Of a stretch of 64,000 bases of DNA, positions 33,826 to 45,744 are shown in pieces. The first letter of the stretch is position 1, and every line of letters starts with the position of its first letter. The notes beneath the pieces were generated by a model. That model did no database searches. It was not told the origin of the DNA and was given only the letters and a program-made list of their open reading frames with translations. The stretch is taken from assembly GCA_030867875.1 (NCBI GenBank), contig JAOWCC010001589.1:146293745-146357744 (forward strand). The letters run 5' to 3'. The translations under genes were made by a program, and so were the position numbers. This DNA comes from Actinernus sp. WN-2022 (taxonomy: Eukaryota; Cnidaria; Anthozoa; Actiniaria; Actinernidae).

Positions 33826-34270
33826 TAATACATGTACATGGACCAAATAACTAAACGAAGGGCACAAAATAGTGTCAAAATAGACACTCTGGCAAGGCAT
33901 TAACAAAAATCTTATTACAATTATATAAAAGTTTAATTACCAGTTAAATGTGTTGAGAGATAGGTAAACCACAACGGCACATTCACAATCACGCTGTGCT
34001 CGTGTTTACAGTTGTCGATGAAATATTTTGCTCTATAATCTAATTATCTGCTGACGTCATACGAGTCGAGCTAAGCTCCTCGTGGCGTCATGTCAACTGT
34101 ATGGCCGTCCATCTTGAAATGATTCGTTTGCGGGGGGCCAACGGTTGATAATATAGTTTACACGCAATGCATGACGGGAAGATGGTAATATCCTCCTTCA
34201 GCAGTCAGATATTTACACATACCGTACTCATCCAAAACATGTTCTCAGATCTACTAAACAAAGTCTTGTT
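33826..34270. other. Intergenic, 3' flank of the GPCR gene
   Basis: No coding features seen. It is likely the 3' UTR side of the minus-strand receptor gene. Confidence 0.5.
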
Positions 34271-35254
34271 TTAGTTGTTAGCGTCATTTCTTGGTGGTGC
34301 AATAGCAATAACTGGGTTTTTCGTCTTACAGCAATACTTCCAACAAACAATCCCCTTCAACATCTTCTTGAACTCGCGCCTGAATGCTCTGTTACCAACT
34401 CCATATATGATTGGGTTGATCATGCTGGAGATGTAGGCCACGAATGTAGTCATTAAGTAGACCTGTCGTGGAAGTTGTGACTCGTTGTCCATATTGTCGA
34501 TCCCTAATGCAATGCCGATAGGAATCCAGCAACAGAAAAAACCCAGAAACACAGCAACCATGAGCTTTGTGACATTGGTTTCTCGCACGTGGGCACGAAG
34601 CTGATCTGAGTTGTTCTGTTGTACTGCAAACACCTTGTTTGTTTGGGACACTTTTCTGAACACCGCAGCATAACAAAATGTCACGATGGCAAAACAAGAC
34701 CATACAATTGCAGTCAGAATGAACCTTGAGTAGGGAATGCTGTTGTTGTGAAAACACATGGTTTTTCCTGGGTGAAAACTATAACCATCAAAAAATAGTG
34801 GAGGTGTTGCTCCTACGGTTAGCGACACCAGCCATGGGATGAGCGTAAAGAGCAAGGTGCGGCGAGGTTTGAAGATTTGTTGGTATTTCGCCGATTTGAC
34901 GGCGCAGAAATAACGACTCACAGCAATCAGTGCCATGGTTTGTATAGACGTCAGGCCCACTGTAATAATACAAAATCCCAGGCTTACACACAAGGCTTGG
35001 CTTGAAATCGCCCTCCCGAGAATGAGAGTTGTCAAAGTAAACGGCATGCCTAGCAGAGCTACCAGAATGTCAGTAAAAGCTAAAGAGACGACGAAGATGT
35101 TGGTTATGGTGCGAAGACTTGAGTTTCTCCACACGGCGAAGAGGACCAAAGTATTACCGACAAGTGCCACGCACATCACCAACAACATCATGGTTGATTC
35201 TGAAACTATCGTTGCCAAATTCCTGGACAAGAGCTCTCTGGCTAACCTCTCCAT
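34271..35254 (-). CDS. Rhodopsin-like (class A) G-protein-coupled receptor
   Basis: An intact 327-codon single-exon gene with seven hydrophobic segments (about residues 22-43, 54-77, 90-113, 132-152, 177-200, 229-251, 266-288). Class A landmarks are present: Asn34 (GN, helix 1), Asp62 in SLAFTD (helix 2), the Cys89/Cys167 disulfide pair, Ser-Arg-Tyr at 113-115 in place of Asp-Arg-Tyr, CWIP at 242-245 and NPIIY at 280-284, then a Cys-rich tail (WKYCC, possible palmitoylation). The N-terminus is short. The layout resembles the melatonin/adenosine/monoamine-type receptors expanded in cnidarians; the ligand cannot be inferred. Helix 3 lacks an aminergic Asp, arguing against a classic amine receptor. 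It acts at the plasma membrane. It is the clearest intact host gene here. Confidence 0.95.
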   Translation of the reverse strand: MERLARELLSRNLATIVSESTMMLLVMCVALVGNTLVLFAVWRNSSLRTITNIFVVSLAFTDILVALLGMPFTLTTLILGRAISSQALCVSLGFCIITVGLTSIQTMALIAVSRYFCAVKSAKYQQIFKPRRTLLFTLIPWLVSLTVGATPPLFFDGYSFHPGKTMCFHNNSIPYSRFILTAIVWSCFAIVTFCYAAVFRKVSQTNKVFAVQQNNSDQLRAHVRETNVTKLMVAVFLGFFCCWIPIGIALGIDNMDNESQLPRQVYLMTTFVAYISSMINPIIYGVGNRAFRREFKKMLKGIVCWKYCCKTKNPVIAIAPPRNDANN

Positions 35255-35836
35255 ATCGTATGTTGGTGGATTTTCTGGTTGGTTTTGATGTCTTCTTAGT
35301 TTCGTGCTTAGCAGCTAACGCTATCGGCACAGTTCATGGTTGGAATAAACCCACTCGCTTTTATCTCACCAGGAGCCAATCACGCTTCAGCTTAACTGGC
35401 TCTTTGTGGCTACAAGTTTGTAAGTTAATTGATGATGCACTGTTGATGAATCAGGCAGCTGCTGAATGGTTGCACTGTGTGTTCTATAATAATCACTGTG
35501 CGTACAAATATTCCAGCTTTATTTAAAATTGCTGGTGTCTAATGACTAAGAAACAGCATTTTTTTCTGTTTTTCGCGGAATTTTGATATTTGAAAGCATC
35601 AAATTAATATACTTTTCAACCAGATCTCTACTGAGTTCATAATAACTTTTGATTGATATAAATGTGTTTACAATCCATCTGGTCGTTAAATCTCTAATTT
35701 ATGCAGTTTCCTGTCTCAACTATTGCCACTCGATAAAATAGTTGATTAATTTTTGGCTATTTTAGATCATGCAACACAATACTGCCTTTGCCGTTGTTCG
35801 TTTGATTTTGTAATATAACTGATTGTGTCCGACTCA
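35255..35836. other. 5' flank of the GPCR gene
   Basis: No coding exon recognised; the promoter is expected here on the minus strand, but I cannot point to a specific element. Confidence 0.45.
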
Positions 35837-36912
35837 GAACCAAGGGATGACTTAACATGCAATACGTCAAAAAGTTTGTTTATTATTATCATTAGTCACA
35901 AGTTATATTGATGTCTTTTCAGAAAATTTGATGTATCCATAATAGAAACTAGTATAACTGGACCATGGAAAGAAAAATATAATACAATATGACAACAATA
36001 AATTACTATTTGTTGTTCACAATGGGCACATCTGGCTATGCTTCTTAATTTTATTTTCTTCTTTTTGTTTTACTATTGCAATTAGTCTTTTAACGATTAC
36101 TTAGAACCAAGGGATGACTTAACATGCAATACGTCAAAAAGTTTGTTTATTATTATCATAAGTCACAAGTTATATTGATGTCTTTTCAGAAAATTTGATG
36201 TATCCATAATAGAAACTAGTATAACTGGACCATGGAAAGAAAAATATAATACAATATGACAACAATAAATTACTATTTGTTGTTCACAATGGGCACATCT
36301 GGCTATGCTTCTCAATTTTATTTTCTTCTTTTTGTTTTACTATTGCAATTAGACTTTTAACGATTACTTAGAACCAAGGGATGACTTAACATGCAATACG
36401 TCAAAAAGTTTGTTTATTATTATTATTATCATAAGTCACAAGTTATATTGATATGTCTTTTCAGAAAATTTGATGTATCCATAATAGAAACTAGTATAAC
36501 TGGACCATGGAAAGAAAAATATAATACAATATGACAACAATAAATTACTATTTGTTGTTCACAATGGGCACATCTGGCTATGCTTCTTAATTTTATTTTC
36601 TACTTTTTGTTTTACTATTGCAATTAGTCTTTTAACGATTACTTAGAACCAAGGGATGACTTAACATGCAATACGTCAAAAAGTTTGTTTATTATTATCA
36701 CAAGTCACAAGTTATATTGATATGTCTTTTCCGAAAATTTGATGTATCCATAATAGAATCTAGTATAACTGGACCATGAAAAGAAAAATATAATACAATA
36801 TGACAACAATAAATTACTATTTGTTGTTCACAATGGGCACATCTGGCTATGCTTCTTAATTTTATTTTATTCTTTTTGTTTTACTATTGCAATTAGTCTT
36901 TTAACGATTACT
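35837..36912. repeat. Four tandem copies of a ~267-bp unit
   Basis: Copies begin at 35837, 36104, 36371 and 36646 with GAACCAAGGGATGACTTAAC and end TTTTAACGATTACT. Units are 267, 267, 275 and about 267 bp and differ at only a few sites, so the array is recent or homogenised. The unit is non-coding and AT-rich. Confidence 0.93.
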
Positions 36913-36965
36913 GCTTTCTGCTTCTTAAGTTCTTCCTCCTCTTTTTCCAAGTTATTATTTAAGGT

Positions 36966-37352
36966 ACACCTCACTGGTTAGCTCAGTTGGTAGAGCACGG
37001 TCTAGAGTGGGGGAGGCCGGGGGTTCGAATCCCGGCCGCGTCCTTGGGCAGGGACGTTTATAAGCCGTTGGCCTTGTCTCCTTCTACTTCTAATCAGTAT
37101 TTGAAGGGGACGTGAAAGAACCTGTTGTACTACTCGAAAAAGAGCAGGGATTGTCACCCGGTACAGCAGCCTGGCCATTGCACTAACCACACACTCAACA
37201 TTGTAAACTGCGTGGCAGCTATTAGCGCCGTAAAGCAGTCCGAAATAATTCACTGGCGGGATATGTCAGTAATATGTAAAGCGCCATGAGACTGTGGTAA
37301 TATGGCGCTATATAAATATGTCCATTATTATTATTAATATTATTATTACACA
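36966..37352 (+). mobile_element. tRNA-derived SINE
   Basis: The head contains an RNA polymerase III A box (TAGCTCAGTTGG) and B box (GGTTCGAATCC) with tRNA spacing. The body includes GTGAAAGAACC, and the end GCGCTATATAAATATG is followed by a TTA-rich tail. The continuous body and tail mark it as a SINE, not a tRNA gene. Its minus-strand ORF (37002-37253) is an artefact. Confidence 0.88.
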
Positions 37353-40178
37353 GTGCATCCATTGTTTTGACCCATGGTCGTTTAGGAGTTGTCTCTTCTA
37401 CCACACACATCTGTTGGATTACATTCTCATCATTCTCATCGAAGTTTCAAATTTGGTTGTCATCACCGCCACCCGATACATTCATGATGATGATTTCTAG
37501 TTAGGAAGAAGATCAAACGTTTGCTAGTTTTTGGTCATTTTTTTATATATTATGATTTATGTTTGAATTTTTATTATTATTATTATTTGTTTTAATTACT
37601 GAAAGTATTAATTTAATTAATTAATTAATTTATTTATTTGTGATTTATTAAAATGACTAAAAGCATGAGAATCAAAGGTTCCAAATGTCTCTTTCTGAAT
37701 AACAAGCCCCTTTAGTCCTACTGCGGGTCCTAAAGTCGCCTTAGGTCACCTTAAATCGCACAAAGTCGCTTTAAGTTTCCAAACGTCGTCTTAGAGTTGC
37801 TGACAGACATAATCAACTACAAGCTTATATTTGCATGATAACTGCAGTGTGCGGCAGCTGACATTTTGAGTGCTAGCCCTTTATTAGAGTGAAAAAAAAG
37901 TAAGAAAGGGTCCATGAGCGCTTACAATCACAGCTGCTACTCACTTTCGACAAATATAAATACCAACTTTTAGTTTATTACCAGTATTTATTATGACCTA
38001 GTTATATTATTTTTTTATTGACAGAATTCTTAATTTGAATTTTGACCTTTGGATCTAAATATTTTTCAATCTGTGACAGAAAGACATGCCCAAAATATTC
38101 CTGGTAATTCCCATACTGGTATTCACACACATGTTTTGTATGACCGGTAAAGGTTTAGCAACTCAATATATAAAATTAATAAGAAATACAAATTACAAAC
38201 ATGGCTCACAATAGGTTTCATTAGGTTTAAATGTGCAATGTTTTAATAAGCAATTCATTTTCTACTGAATGTGTACATGTATTTTAAATAATCATTCATC
38301 CCAATGTAATGGCAATGGTCATTAACAATGGTTGAATGAATTGTTGGTTGGTAAGGACCTCACAGAATATAATAATACATTTGTTTGTAAACTATGCCTA
38401 GCCCCCTTTTGTTATGTTCTATGGGTAAATATTCAAGGCAGCTGTCCCTGTAAACAAGTACTTTGTTTTAGAAAATAATCAAATAAGCTTATTAAAGTAA
38501 CGTTTTAAACTCAACTGTATATTATTCAATTCAATTCGACGTTTCCATACAATATAGTTTCAGGCCTTCCAAATCTGACCACTGACTGATTTATTAAATT
38601 ATTTTGTTTTCCCATTTCAGGTCACCTGACTTTTCCCTTGGGTAATGTTTTCTTGTTTTTCTGTATCCCAAGAGGAAATGTACACATTACCCTGGAGATC
38701 TATCACATGACCTGAATTGGGACAACAAATGACAATGTACAAGCTAAATTGGTATATTAATAAGCTTGTTGGATTGTTTGATTTGATATTTACATTGCAT
38801 ACATTAAACTAACCTTAACTGCTTTTAAGTAAGTTAACAAGAGCCCATCTGGGCTTTCACTCGGGCCATGTCCCCTATTATGTCCCAACCTTTATTGAGA
38901 AAGGGGTACAACCATAAAGAACTTGTTTTCAGTGTCCAAGGGAAGCACCATTAGAAATGTGGATGGGGAGGTAGGACTTCCTCAAGATGCACATTTGTTT
39001 TGCCCCTTGCTTGTGCAAGGCAGGTTTTTTTCTTTGATATTTTGCGTTCCAGGATTTATATTTTTTATTTTGGACTACCCTTCTACAGATTTCTGATGAT
39101 GTGTTCCCAATGAGATTAAAGATGAAATACACTTTCAATTGAAATCCTCTTAGTAATAACCGAAGGGAAGAATTATTAGCTGAATTTAGCAGTCTTTAGG
39201 AATGGCCGGTAGCGCGGTGACATTCATTCTCTGCTCCCTAGTATATATATGTAATTTAATATTTTTTGTTTTTCTCGTGTATGTAAATTAAAGAAGTTGA
39301 CCTCTACTTATTCATGTAACGCACGCTTACAATTTAGTCTGCTGTTCTGCAGGTTCAGAGTACTAATAGATGAGTGTCGCAAATGTATGTTTATATTTGT
39401 CCCATATTATAAGTTGTATCCTGTCCACCTATGATGGAGCTTTCACTATATTTCTCTACTGTTCTTTCTACCCTGCGGCTCTTTATCGCAGCTCACTGAT
39501 CGCGTCCATATTGGTATTTGTTGGATTAAAGATTATTAACTGAAATGCCTGTTGGTTATCTCTATTTAAAAGCTTTTACTTTCATTCCCAAAACTGCAGT
39601 CTGCTCATTATATTTCAGAACTATAAAGGGAACTGCTGGAAGCCTTTAAAGTGCATATAAGCCCTAGCCAGTTATCTTTGATATCGATTGTACATGAAGT
39701 GGATAGTCCAACGTTAGAATATTTCTTGATTTGGGTGTTGCGTCTATGAGATAAAGGTTTATATTTCCAATATGCTAATGATGTGATGTCATCACCGACA
39801 TTTGCTGAATTTCTTTCTGCTTGTGAATTAAGTTATTTTCTAATTTAGAACTTTTTTTGTCGGCTTCGCTTCAGAAAAGATTCTAGCTACAAAGTGTTTT
39901 GTACTGTATAAAATATACCATGTAATAAATCAGGTAAGTGCGAACGACAGAAACGGTTCACACGTTTTCTACTTAGTTTAGGGTTCGTTGCATGTGTGTA
40001 TTTGTAGGTGAATATATAGACGTATCTTCGCGCCAAAATCGCGGGAAAACGGGATGTTTCATCATCATCATGTTTTATTTGACTCAATAATAAGTATACA
40101 ATTTGGAAATATATTTATGAATTAACATTTACGATGTGAATATTTGAACATATAATATTGATTAACTAATATAATTAC
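37353..40178. other. Intergenic, no supported gene
   Basis: Holds ATT and ATTA microsatellites (about 37560-37640), a short cluster of CCTAAAGTCGCCTTAGGTCA-type words near 37720-37790 and a hairpin repeat at 38625-38715 (TTTCCCTTGGG...CCCAAGAGGAAA) that recurs at 51340-51460. No exon is seen. Confidence 0.5.
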
Positions 40179-40346
40179 TGGTTATTTCATGGTTTTCTAT
40201 GGAATACGGGCGAATATTTCACGAGAAATTTGTATTATTTAGTATACAACGAGCCTTTAGGCGAGTTGTATACCAAAATAATATGAATTTCGAGTTACAA
40301 TTTCGCCCGTATTCCATAGAAAACCATGAAATAACCATATTATCCT
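40179..40346. mobile_element. ~168-bp near-perfect palindromic MITE
   Basis: GGTTATTTCATGGTTTTCTA at the left is mirrored exactly at the right; the centre is GCCTTTAGGC. It has the same ends as the larger element at 26738-27625. Confidence 0.9.
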
Positions 40347-40677
40347 ATAAATAACAAATTTACAAAAAGATTTATCCCGAAAACAAAGTAACTTACCGGA
40401 CGATAGACTGCAAATTTCCTTGCCGGAAAACACAAATTTCGAGTGGCGGCCACGCACGTCTGCAGACTAATTATGTATTCAAAATGGTGAATTATTTTTG
40501 GCTGATAAAGAAAGGGCGCAAAATTTCCTGCATTTTGATTGGCCTTGATCTAGCCATGAAATACCGCTCTGTATTTCATAAAAAACATGAAATACCGCCC
40601 TGTATTTCAAAGTAAAGCTGAGCTCTGATTGGCTGAAATATAATATTTATAGGAGAATGTCCGCTATTGACTCCACG

Positions 40678-40832
40678 TTGTCAGCAAAAAATCATGGTCA
40701 ACGTTGAAAACGCGCCATTTTGTGAATTTCAACAATCGAAGTTATATACATATCACCTCATGCTTTTACTATCTAACGTATCACAGTCAGTGCTAAACAT
40801 ACTTTAAATTCAAGAAGTATATAATAAAGATC
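40678..40832 (+). repeat. Dispersed repeat, copy 2
   Basis: Direct-orientation partner of 32128-32272, about 90% alike by eye. Confidence 0.8.
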
Positions 40833-40984
40833 GATTATTTCTACATTTACCTCTGTTACAGTACTAAACTGAATTATCAAGTTCTCCCCAAGTACAAACC
40901 GAAGACCCTCCACCGGTTCAAGTTAACTCAGGTGTTAAACTATTTCCGTTCGTGTTTCTTTATTTTGTCGGCGCCGTTCTCGCG

Positions 40985-41610
40985 TTTCTCGGTTCCTTGT
41001 GTGTATAAAGTCATGGGATGTGTTTGGCTATTTGTTCCCTCATGACTGTTGTTGGCATGCTTTATCGTAATGCAAGTGTTTATATGTGAGCGGTCTCGGC
41101 GAAAGTTTTCTACGCCGCTCTTCTCGTATAAGCCATGGGATGTGTTTGGCTACTTGTTTCCTCATGGCTGTTATTGGCATGCTTATTGTAATGCATGTGT
41201 TTATATGTGAGCGGTCTCGGCGAAAGTTTTCTACGCCGCTCTTCTCGTATAAATCATGAGATGTGTTGGGCTATTTGTTCCCTCATTACTGTTATTGGCA
41301 TGCTGTATTGTAATGCATGTGTTCATATGTGAGCGGTCTCGGCGAAAGTTTTCTACGCCGCTCTTCTCGTATAAATCATGAGATGTGTTGGGCTATTTGT
41401 TCCCTCATTACTGTTATTGGCATGCTGTATTGTAATGCATGTGTTCATATGTGAGCGGTCTCGGCGAAAGTTTTCTACGCCGCTCTTCTCGTATAAACCA
41501 TGAGATGCGTTGGGCTATTTGTTTCCTCATTACTGTTATTGGCATGCTTTATATTAGTGCATGTGTTATGTGAGCGCTTTTTTCGAAATATGTTTCTACT
41601 ACGCTCGTCC
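40985..41610 (+). repeat. ~122-bp tandem monomers
   Basis: Four full units plus a diverged fifth. CGGTCTCGGCGAAAGTTTTC starts at 41091, 41212, 41334 and 41456. Each unit contains an imperfect hairpin (GAGCGGTCTC...GCCGCTC). The array lies 0.8 kb upstream of the LINE coding region on the same strand, the position of promoter monomers in some LINE families; that role is inference. Confidence 0.9.
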
Positions 41611-42409
41611 CGTGCAGATCGTATATCGATTTGACTCATTGTTCCTTCATTTGGCAGTTCGTTGCCCCTTTCTGCGTACGTCGTGGTACAAACTTGGGTT
41701 ATTTGGCTTGTTCATAACAACAGTTTCAATTATTGTGCATTGGTCAAGTACGTCTCGCTAATTGGGTATTATCTTGCTTTCCAGTGCAATTATCCTCACT
41801 GGTTGTCCCGCTGTTCCTGTTGTGCCCTGGCCTGGCATTCATTTGTTAATTACCGTTTATTACCATTGTTTCAGCTGTGTTTCAGCTTATATTGTTTCTC
41901 CTGTCTTTTTTGGTAATACTACTCCGCATTCCTCAATTTTGGGGTTACCTCTATTGCTTTCGCCACGCCTTTTTCATTTTCTCGCTCGAGGGTGACAGCT
42001 TTAAAAGGGGAGTCTAATTCCCTCTCAGATTACTGAGGTTTAAGGCTGTCATCCTCTGGGCTGCGCTACTTTTTACTCGCTTGTTTCTTTTCCCAGCGAT
42101 CATCTAAGCGTTTCAAGCCAAGCTAGCTCTTTCAATACTGGGAACTAAAGCAGGGGTTCGACCCGACTCGCGTTACCGATCATTTTATCGCCTGGATTCG
42201 GCATGACGGCAACCCCTTTACGCACGCGCAGCCCAGGGGTTGGCAGCTGGTAACACCCACATATCTCGAGATTTCCTCAGCTCGGTGCTTAGTGGCCACG
42301 ATGTGTCTATGCTGGCCTTCAGGGACCCCAACAGTTTTGTCGCCAGAGGTTCCCAACAGGGTCGCAAGCGTAAGTCGACCTCTTTAGCCGTTTTCAGTTC
42401 TAGGCCTCT
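41611..42409 (+). other. GC-richer stretch between monomers and LINE
   Basis: A frame starting near 42240 (with SSVLSGHDVSMLAFRDPNS) looks coding and may be part of a repeated element, ending near a TATTTCTTGCAG acceptor-like site at 42424. I cannot identify it. The rest is non-coding. Confidence 0.35.
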
Positions 42410-43770
42410 GTGGGTATTTCTTGCAGGCTTCTAAAAGAAGCTGCACCAGTTATTTCAGCTTCCCTGGCAACCGTAATAAATAAAACTATTGATACAGGCA
42501 TGTTTCCGTCAAAATGGAAGATACCAAAGCTATTTCCCTTGTTCAAAGCAAACGATCGTACCGATCCGCAGAATTACCGGCCGATTTCTGTTCTATCGGC
42601 AGTATCAAAAATATGCGAACGGGTTGTGTACGACCAGCTTTATGCTTACTTGACGGAACATGACCTGCTAACTAAGAACCAGTCGGGATTTCGTTCCCTT
42701 CAATCCACTGTCACAGCATTACTAGCTGTCACTAATGAATGGTATCTAAACATCGACAAGGGCATGGTTGTATTCCTTGACCTGGCCAAAGCCTTTGATA
42801 CGTTCTCACATTCAATCTTACTGAAAAAGCTGGAACTATATGGTATTAAGGGAGCAACTCTCGATTGGTTCACATCCTATTTATCTGATAGACAGCAACA
42901 CTGCATCCAAAACAGTTACTTGTGGTGTTCCTCATGGTACATTTTAGGGCCATTACTGTTTCTTTTGTACATAAACGACCTCCCTCATGCCTGTTGCACA
43001 CTAAGTCACATATGTATGCCGATGACACTATCCTAAGTGTTGCCTCACCAGCTACTTTAGAGCTACAGTCTAAATTAAATGAAGATTTAAATAGTGTTAA
43101 AAACTGGTTGGTGGCAAACCACTGATTTCAGGCAAGCCACTGATTTCAGGCTATCCAATCTAGGTAAAACTCTCCCAATAACCATTGGCGACAAAGAAAT
43201 TAAGAGAGTAAAAACCACAAAATACCTAGGAGTACATTTAGACGAAAACCTGAAATGGGATGAACATATTGACAAACTGTGCTCGAAAGTCAGTCGTTCT
43301 ATAAGTGGTCTGAAGCAACATAAACAAAGGGCTTACTAGTAGGATCCAAAAATTGCAAAATCGCGCTGCCCGTATTATAACTTTTCAAGGCTATGATGTG
43401 AGATCGTTCGATCTCCGAAAAGATTTAAATTGGGACAATTTAGCCTTGAGGAGAGATAAACGGCTTAGCCTGCTAATGTATCAGACTGTTGTTAATCACA
43501 AGGTACCGCGCTACCTCAATTCTAAAAAAGAAGCTATCCATAGGCCATCAAATTGTCGCTTAATGATTTTTTATGCTTTATTAGTTAACTTTACATTTTT
43601 AATATTTTACACACAAAGCAGAAATTATACAGAACTTAGTAGTATATCTTAACTAGATTAGGCTTTTGCTTCGGTTCTATTTCTATACGGCTTTCATGTA
43701 AAGAAGTTTTAAACTTATGGAACTACCGTATTCAAATAAAAGTGAATCAATCAATCAATCAATCTCTCTT
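42410..43770 (+). pseudogene. CR1/L2/Jockey-type LINE reverse transcriptase, frameshifted
   Basis: The first frame (42410-43036) has RT motifs: FPLFKANDRTDPQNYRPIS, LLTKNQSGFRSLQSTVTALL and VVFLDLAKAFDTFSH. A break near 42935 replaces the usual PQGS, and the catalytic YADDT is in another frame at 43013-43027. Further patches read TTKYLGVHLDENLKWDEHID (about 43220-43280) and NRAARIITFQGYDVRSFDL (about 43357-43413). The copy ends with (AATC)n at 43744-43764, the microsatellite tail of CR1/L2-type LINEs. The endonuclease domain is absent (5' truncation). The enzyme would prime reverse transcription at the target site; this copy is dead. Confidence 0.85.
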
Positions 43771-44046
43771 CTTTCTCTCCCCTTATATCTCTATCTCTTC
43801 TTTCTTTCCCCATATATATCTCTCTTCTTTCTCTCCCCTTAATCTCTCTCTCTTCTTTCTCTCCCCTTACATCTCTCTCTCTCTTCTTTCTCTCCCCTTA
43901 TATATCTCTCTTCTTTCTCTCCCCTTATATCTCTCTCTCTCTTCTTTCTCTCCCCTTATATCTCTCTCTCTTCTTTCTCTCCCCTTACATCTCTCTCTCT
44001 TCTTTCTCTCCCCTTATATATATCTCTCTCAAACTTATATCTCTCT
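43766..44046 (+). repeat. Polypyrimidine minisatellite
   Basis: Nine units of 25-31 bp (TTCTTTCTCTCCCCTTATAT plus CTCT runs). One strand is nearly pure pyrimidine, capable of triplex formation. It starts at the LINE microsatellite tail, so it may have grown from it. The repeat-peptide frame over it is an artefact. Confidence 0.92.
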
Positions 44047-45744
44047 AACAAACTTAGTCTAAATGTCACCAAGACTGAGTATGTTTATTGGGACAGATTT
44101 CAAACTATCCAATTTAGGTAATGTAGTGGACTGGGTACTATATAGATGGGCCGCAGTGCATGATGGGTCGAGGAGTGATCCAAGATGGCGGCGTAAAGAA
44201 CGTGATCCTTTCGTTATTGTAATCTTTGAGAATCTCGGAGTGGTTATAGGGTAATTAGTTTAGGGTTAGGGTTAATGTTTGGCTCATGACTCATTGACTC
44301 ACGAGTCATGATACTGGTCAGTGAGAACTCATTGTTTACCTGTGAACCCTAGCCCTATAGTCCTGTGAGAACTTGTTGTTTACCTGGGAACAACTTTTTG
44401 AAGTGGTTAACCCTTGCACTACTGAGTAAATTTGGGTACAATTAGACTATCCAGAGTGCTAAATCAACCCTCCCCCCTCATTTTAAGTTTGGCTAACCCT
44501 AGCCAAGTACAGACTGCTGAGCCATAATACCAAGGGCTCAAGCTTCCCCCAGAATGCCATTTGGGAGACATCTACAAGATGGCGATGGTTAGCAAAGCTT
44601 GCTTTTTTAGGGTTTTGAATGAAAAGTGTTCCAATTTGGGTAAAAATTGCCACTGGAAGAGAGCCAGAGGACATCATTAAGTCCATGGATATGCTTGAAA
44701 TTGTCCGCTTTTGGCCGCTCTAGTAGCGAAAGGGTTAAATAGGGTTTACGTTTGTTTAGGGGTCGGATAAAGGTTTGACTCATTGACTCATTATCTAGAC
44801 TCATGAAAACATTAGTCTCGGATTAAAGTTGATGTTTTCCTTGACAACCGCTGCCCAAGTCTTGTTGTAATAAAACAAAGGAACTAAATTTGAAGCATAA
44901 ATTATCTGTTACATGTATTAATTCGTTATTATATATTTTAAATTTGGATGTACATGTAGGATAATTAACTTTGTACATGCACATACATGTACATGTAGCT
45001 TAATTGTTTAGGCGGTCTTATAATTTTGTTATCCACGTTTTTTATTAGTGGGCAGGGAAATCCAACAGAAGATTTTGCAGAAAACAGACTCTTTATTGTT
45101 CTTTTGTTCCCTTCCCTTCCATCTCCCTCAGTGAGATGTTTGGCTTGCTCCCAGTTTTTGCTTGGCCACTAATAGAGTGATACTGATAAAATGCAATTTT
45201 GAAAAATAATACATGTATATATATTGGTCATAATTTGCTTTGTGTGTCATCAATATACAATCATCCACACTTGTAATCCACCCTTCCAACCCAGGGGTTG
45301 TTATCCTCTGTTTGCAGTCCTGTCACTGTATTGACTGCAATATACAATGTACTTTCATTTGGCCTCTGAATTTGCTTGTGTCAGTGTATTGTTCAGTGAA
45401 GTTAATATCTGTTAAACCCAAACGTCATGAGTTATTAGCTCTTTTATTAAGTACTAGTATCTATAGAGATATTAATTTCTAATTTCATTCATAAATTGTA
45501 TGAACTACTTTGATTTACTTTCCTCGTAAATTAATTGTTACTCACCCCAGGACTATAAAAGCCTTAATTTCTAGGATAGACTGTATGACCACTTATAACC
45601 AGTAATTGTAATCATTAATTTCACTGAAAAAGTATGATTTGCTTTGCAATTTAATAAGCCTGAGAGCCAATGATAATAATATTTATAGGAAATCCTTACC
45701 TCTGACAATGTGTTGACATTATATATTTATATTATTTGATTCAG
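44047..45744. other. Intergenic or intronic, no supported gene
   Basis: No exon recognised. It may include introns of the kinase gene that follows; no N-lobe motifs (GxGxxG, VAIK) were found. TTGACTCATTATCTAG-type words repeat near 44280 and 44770. Confidence 0.45.

Noticed and set aside
34392..35526. Other frames over the GPCR (both strands)
   Set aside because: Shadows of the receptor gene; no motifs.
35837..36912. CRISPR-like or other regularly spaced array
   Set aside because: Units are contiguous 267-bp tandem repeats without spacers; a eukaryotic satellite explains it.
36966..37040. A functional tRNA gene
   Set aside because: A and B boxes are good, but the sequence runs on into a SINE body and TTA-rich tail, and the acceptor-stem ends do not pair convincingly.
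43742..44062. 106-codon frame with SLFFLSPYIS repeats
   Set aside because: By-product of the polypyrimidine minisatellite; no start context or non-repeat domain.
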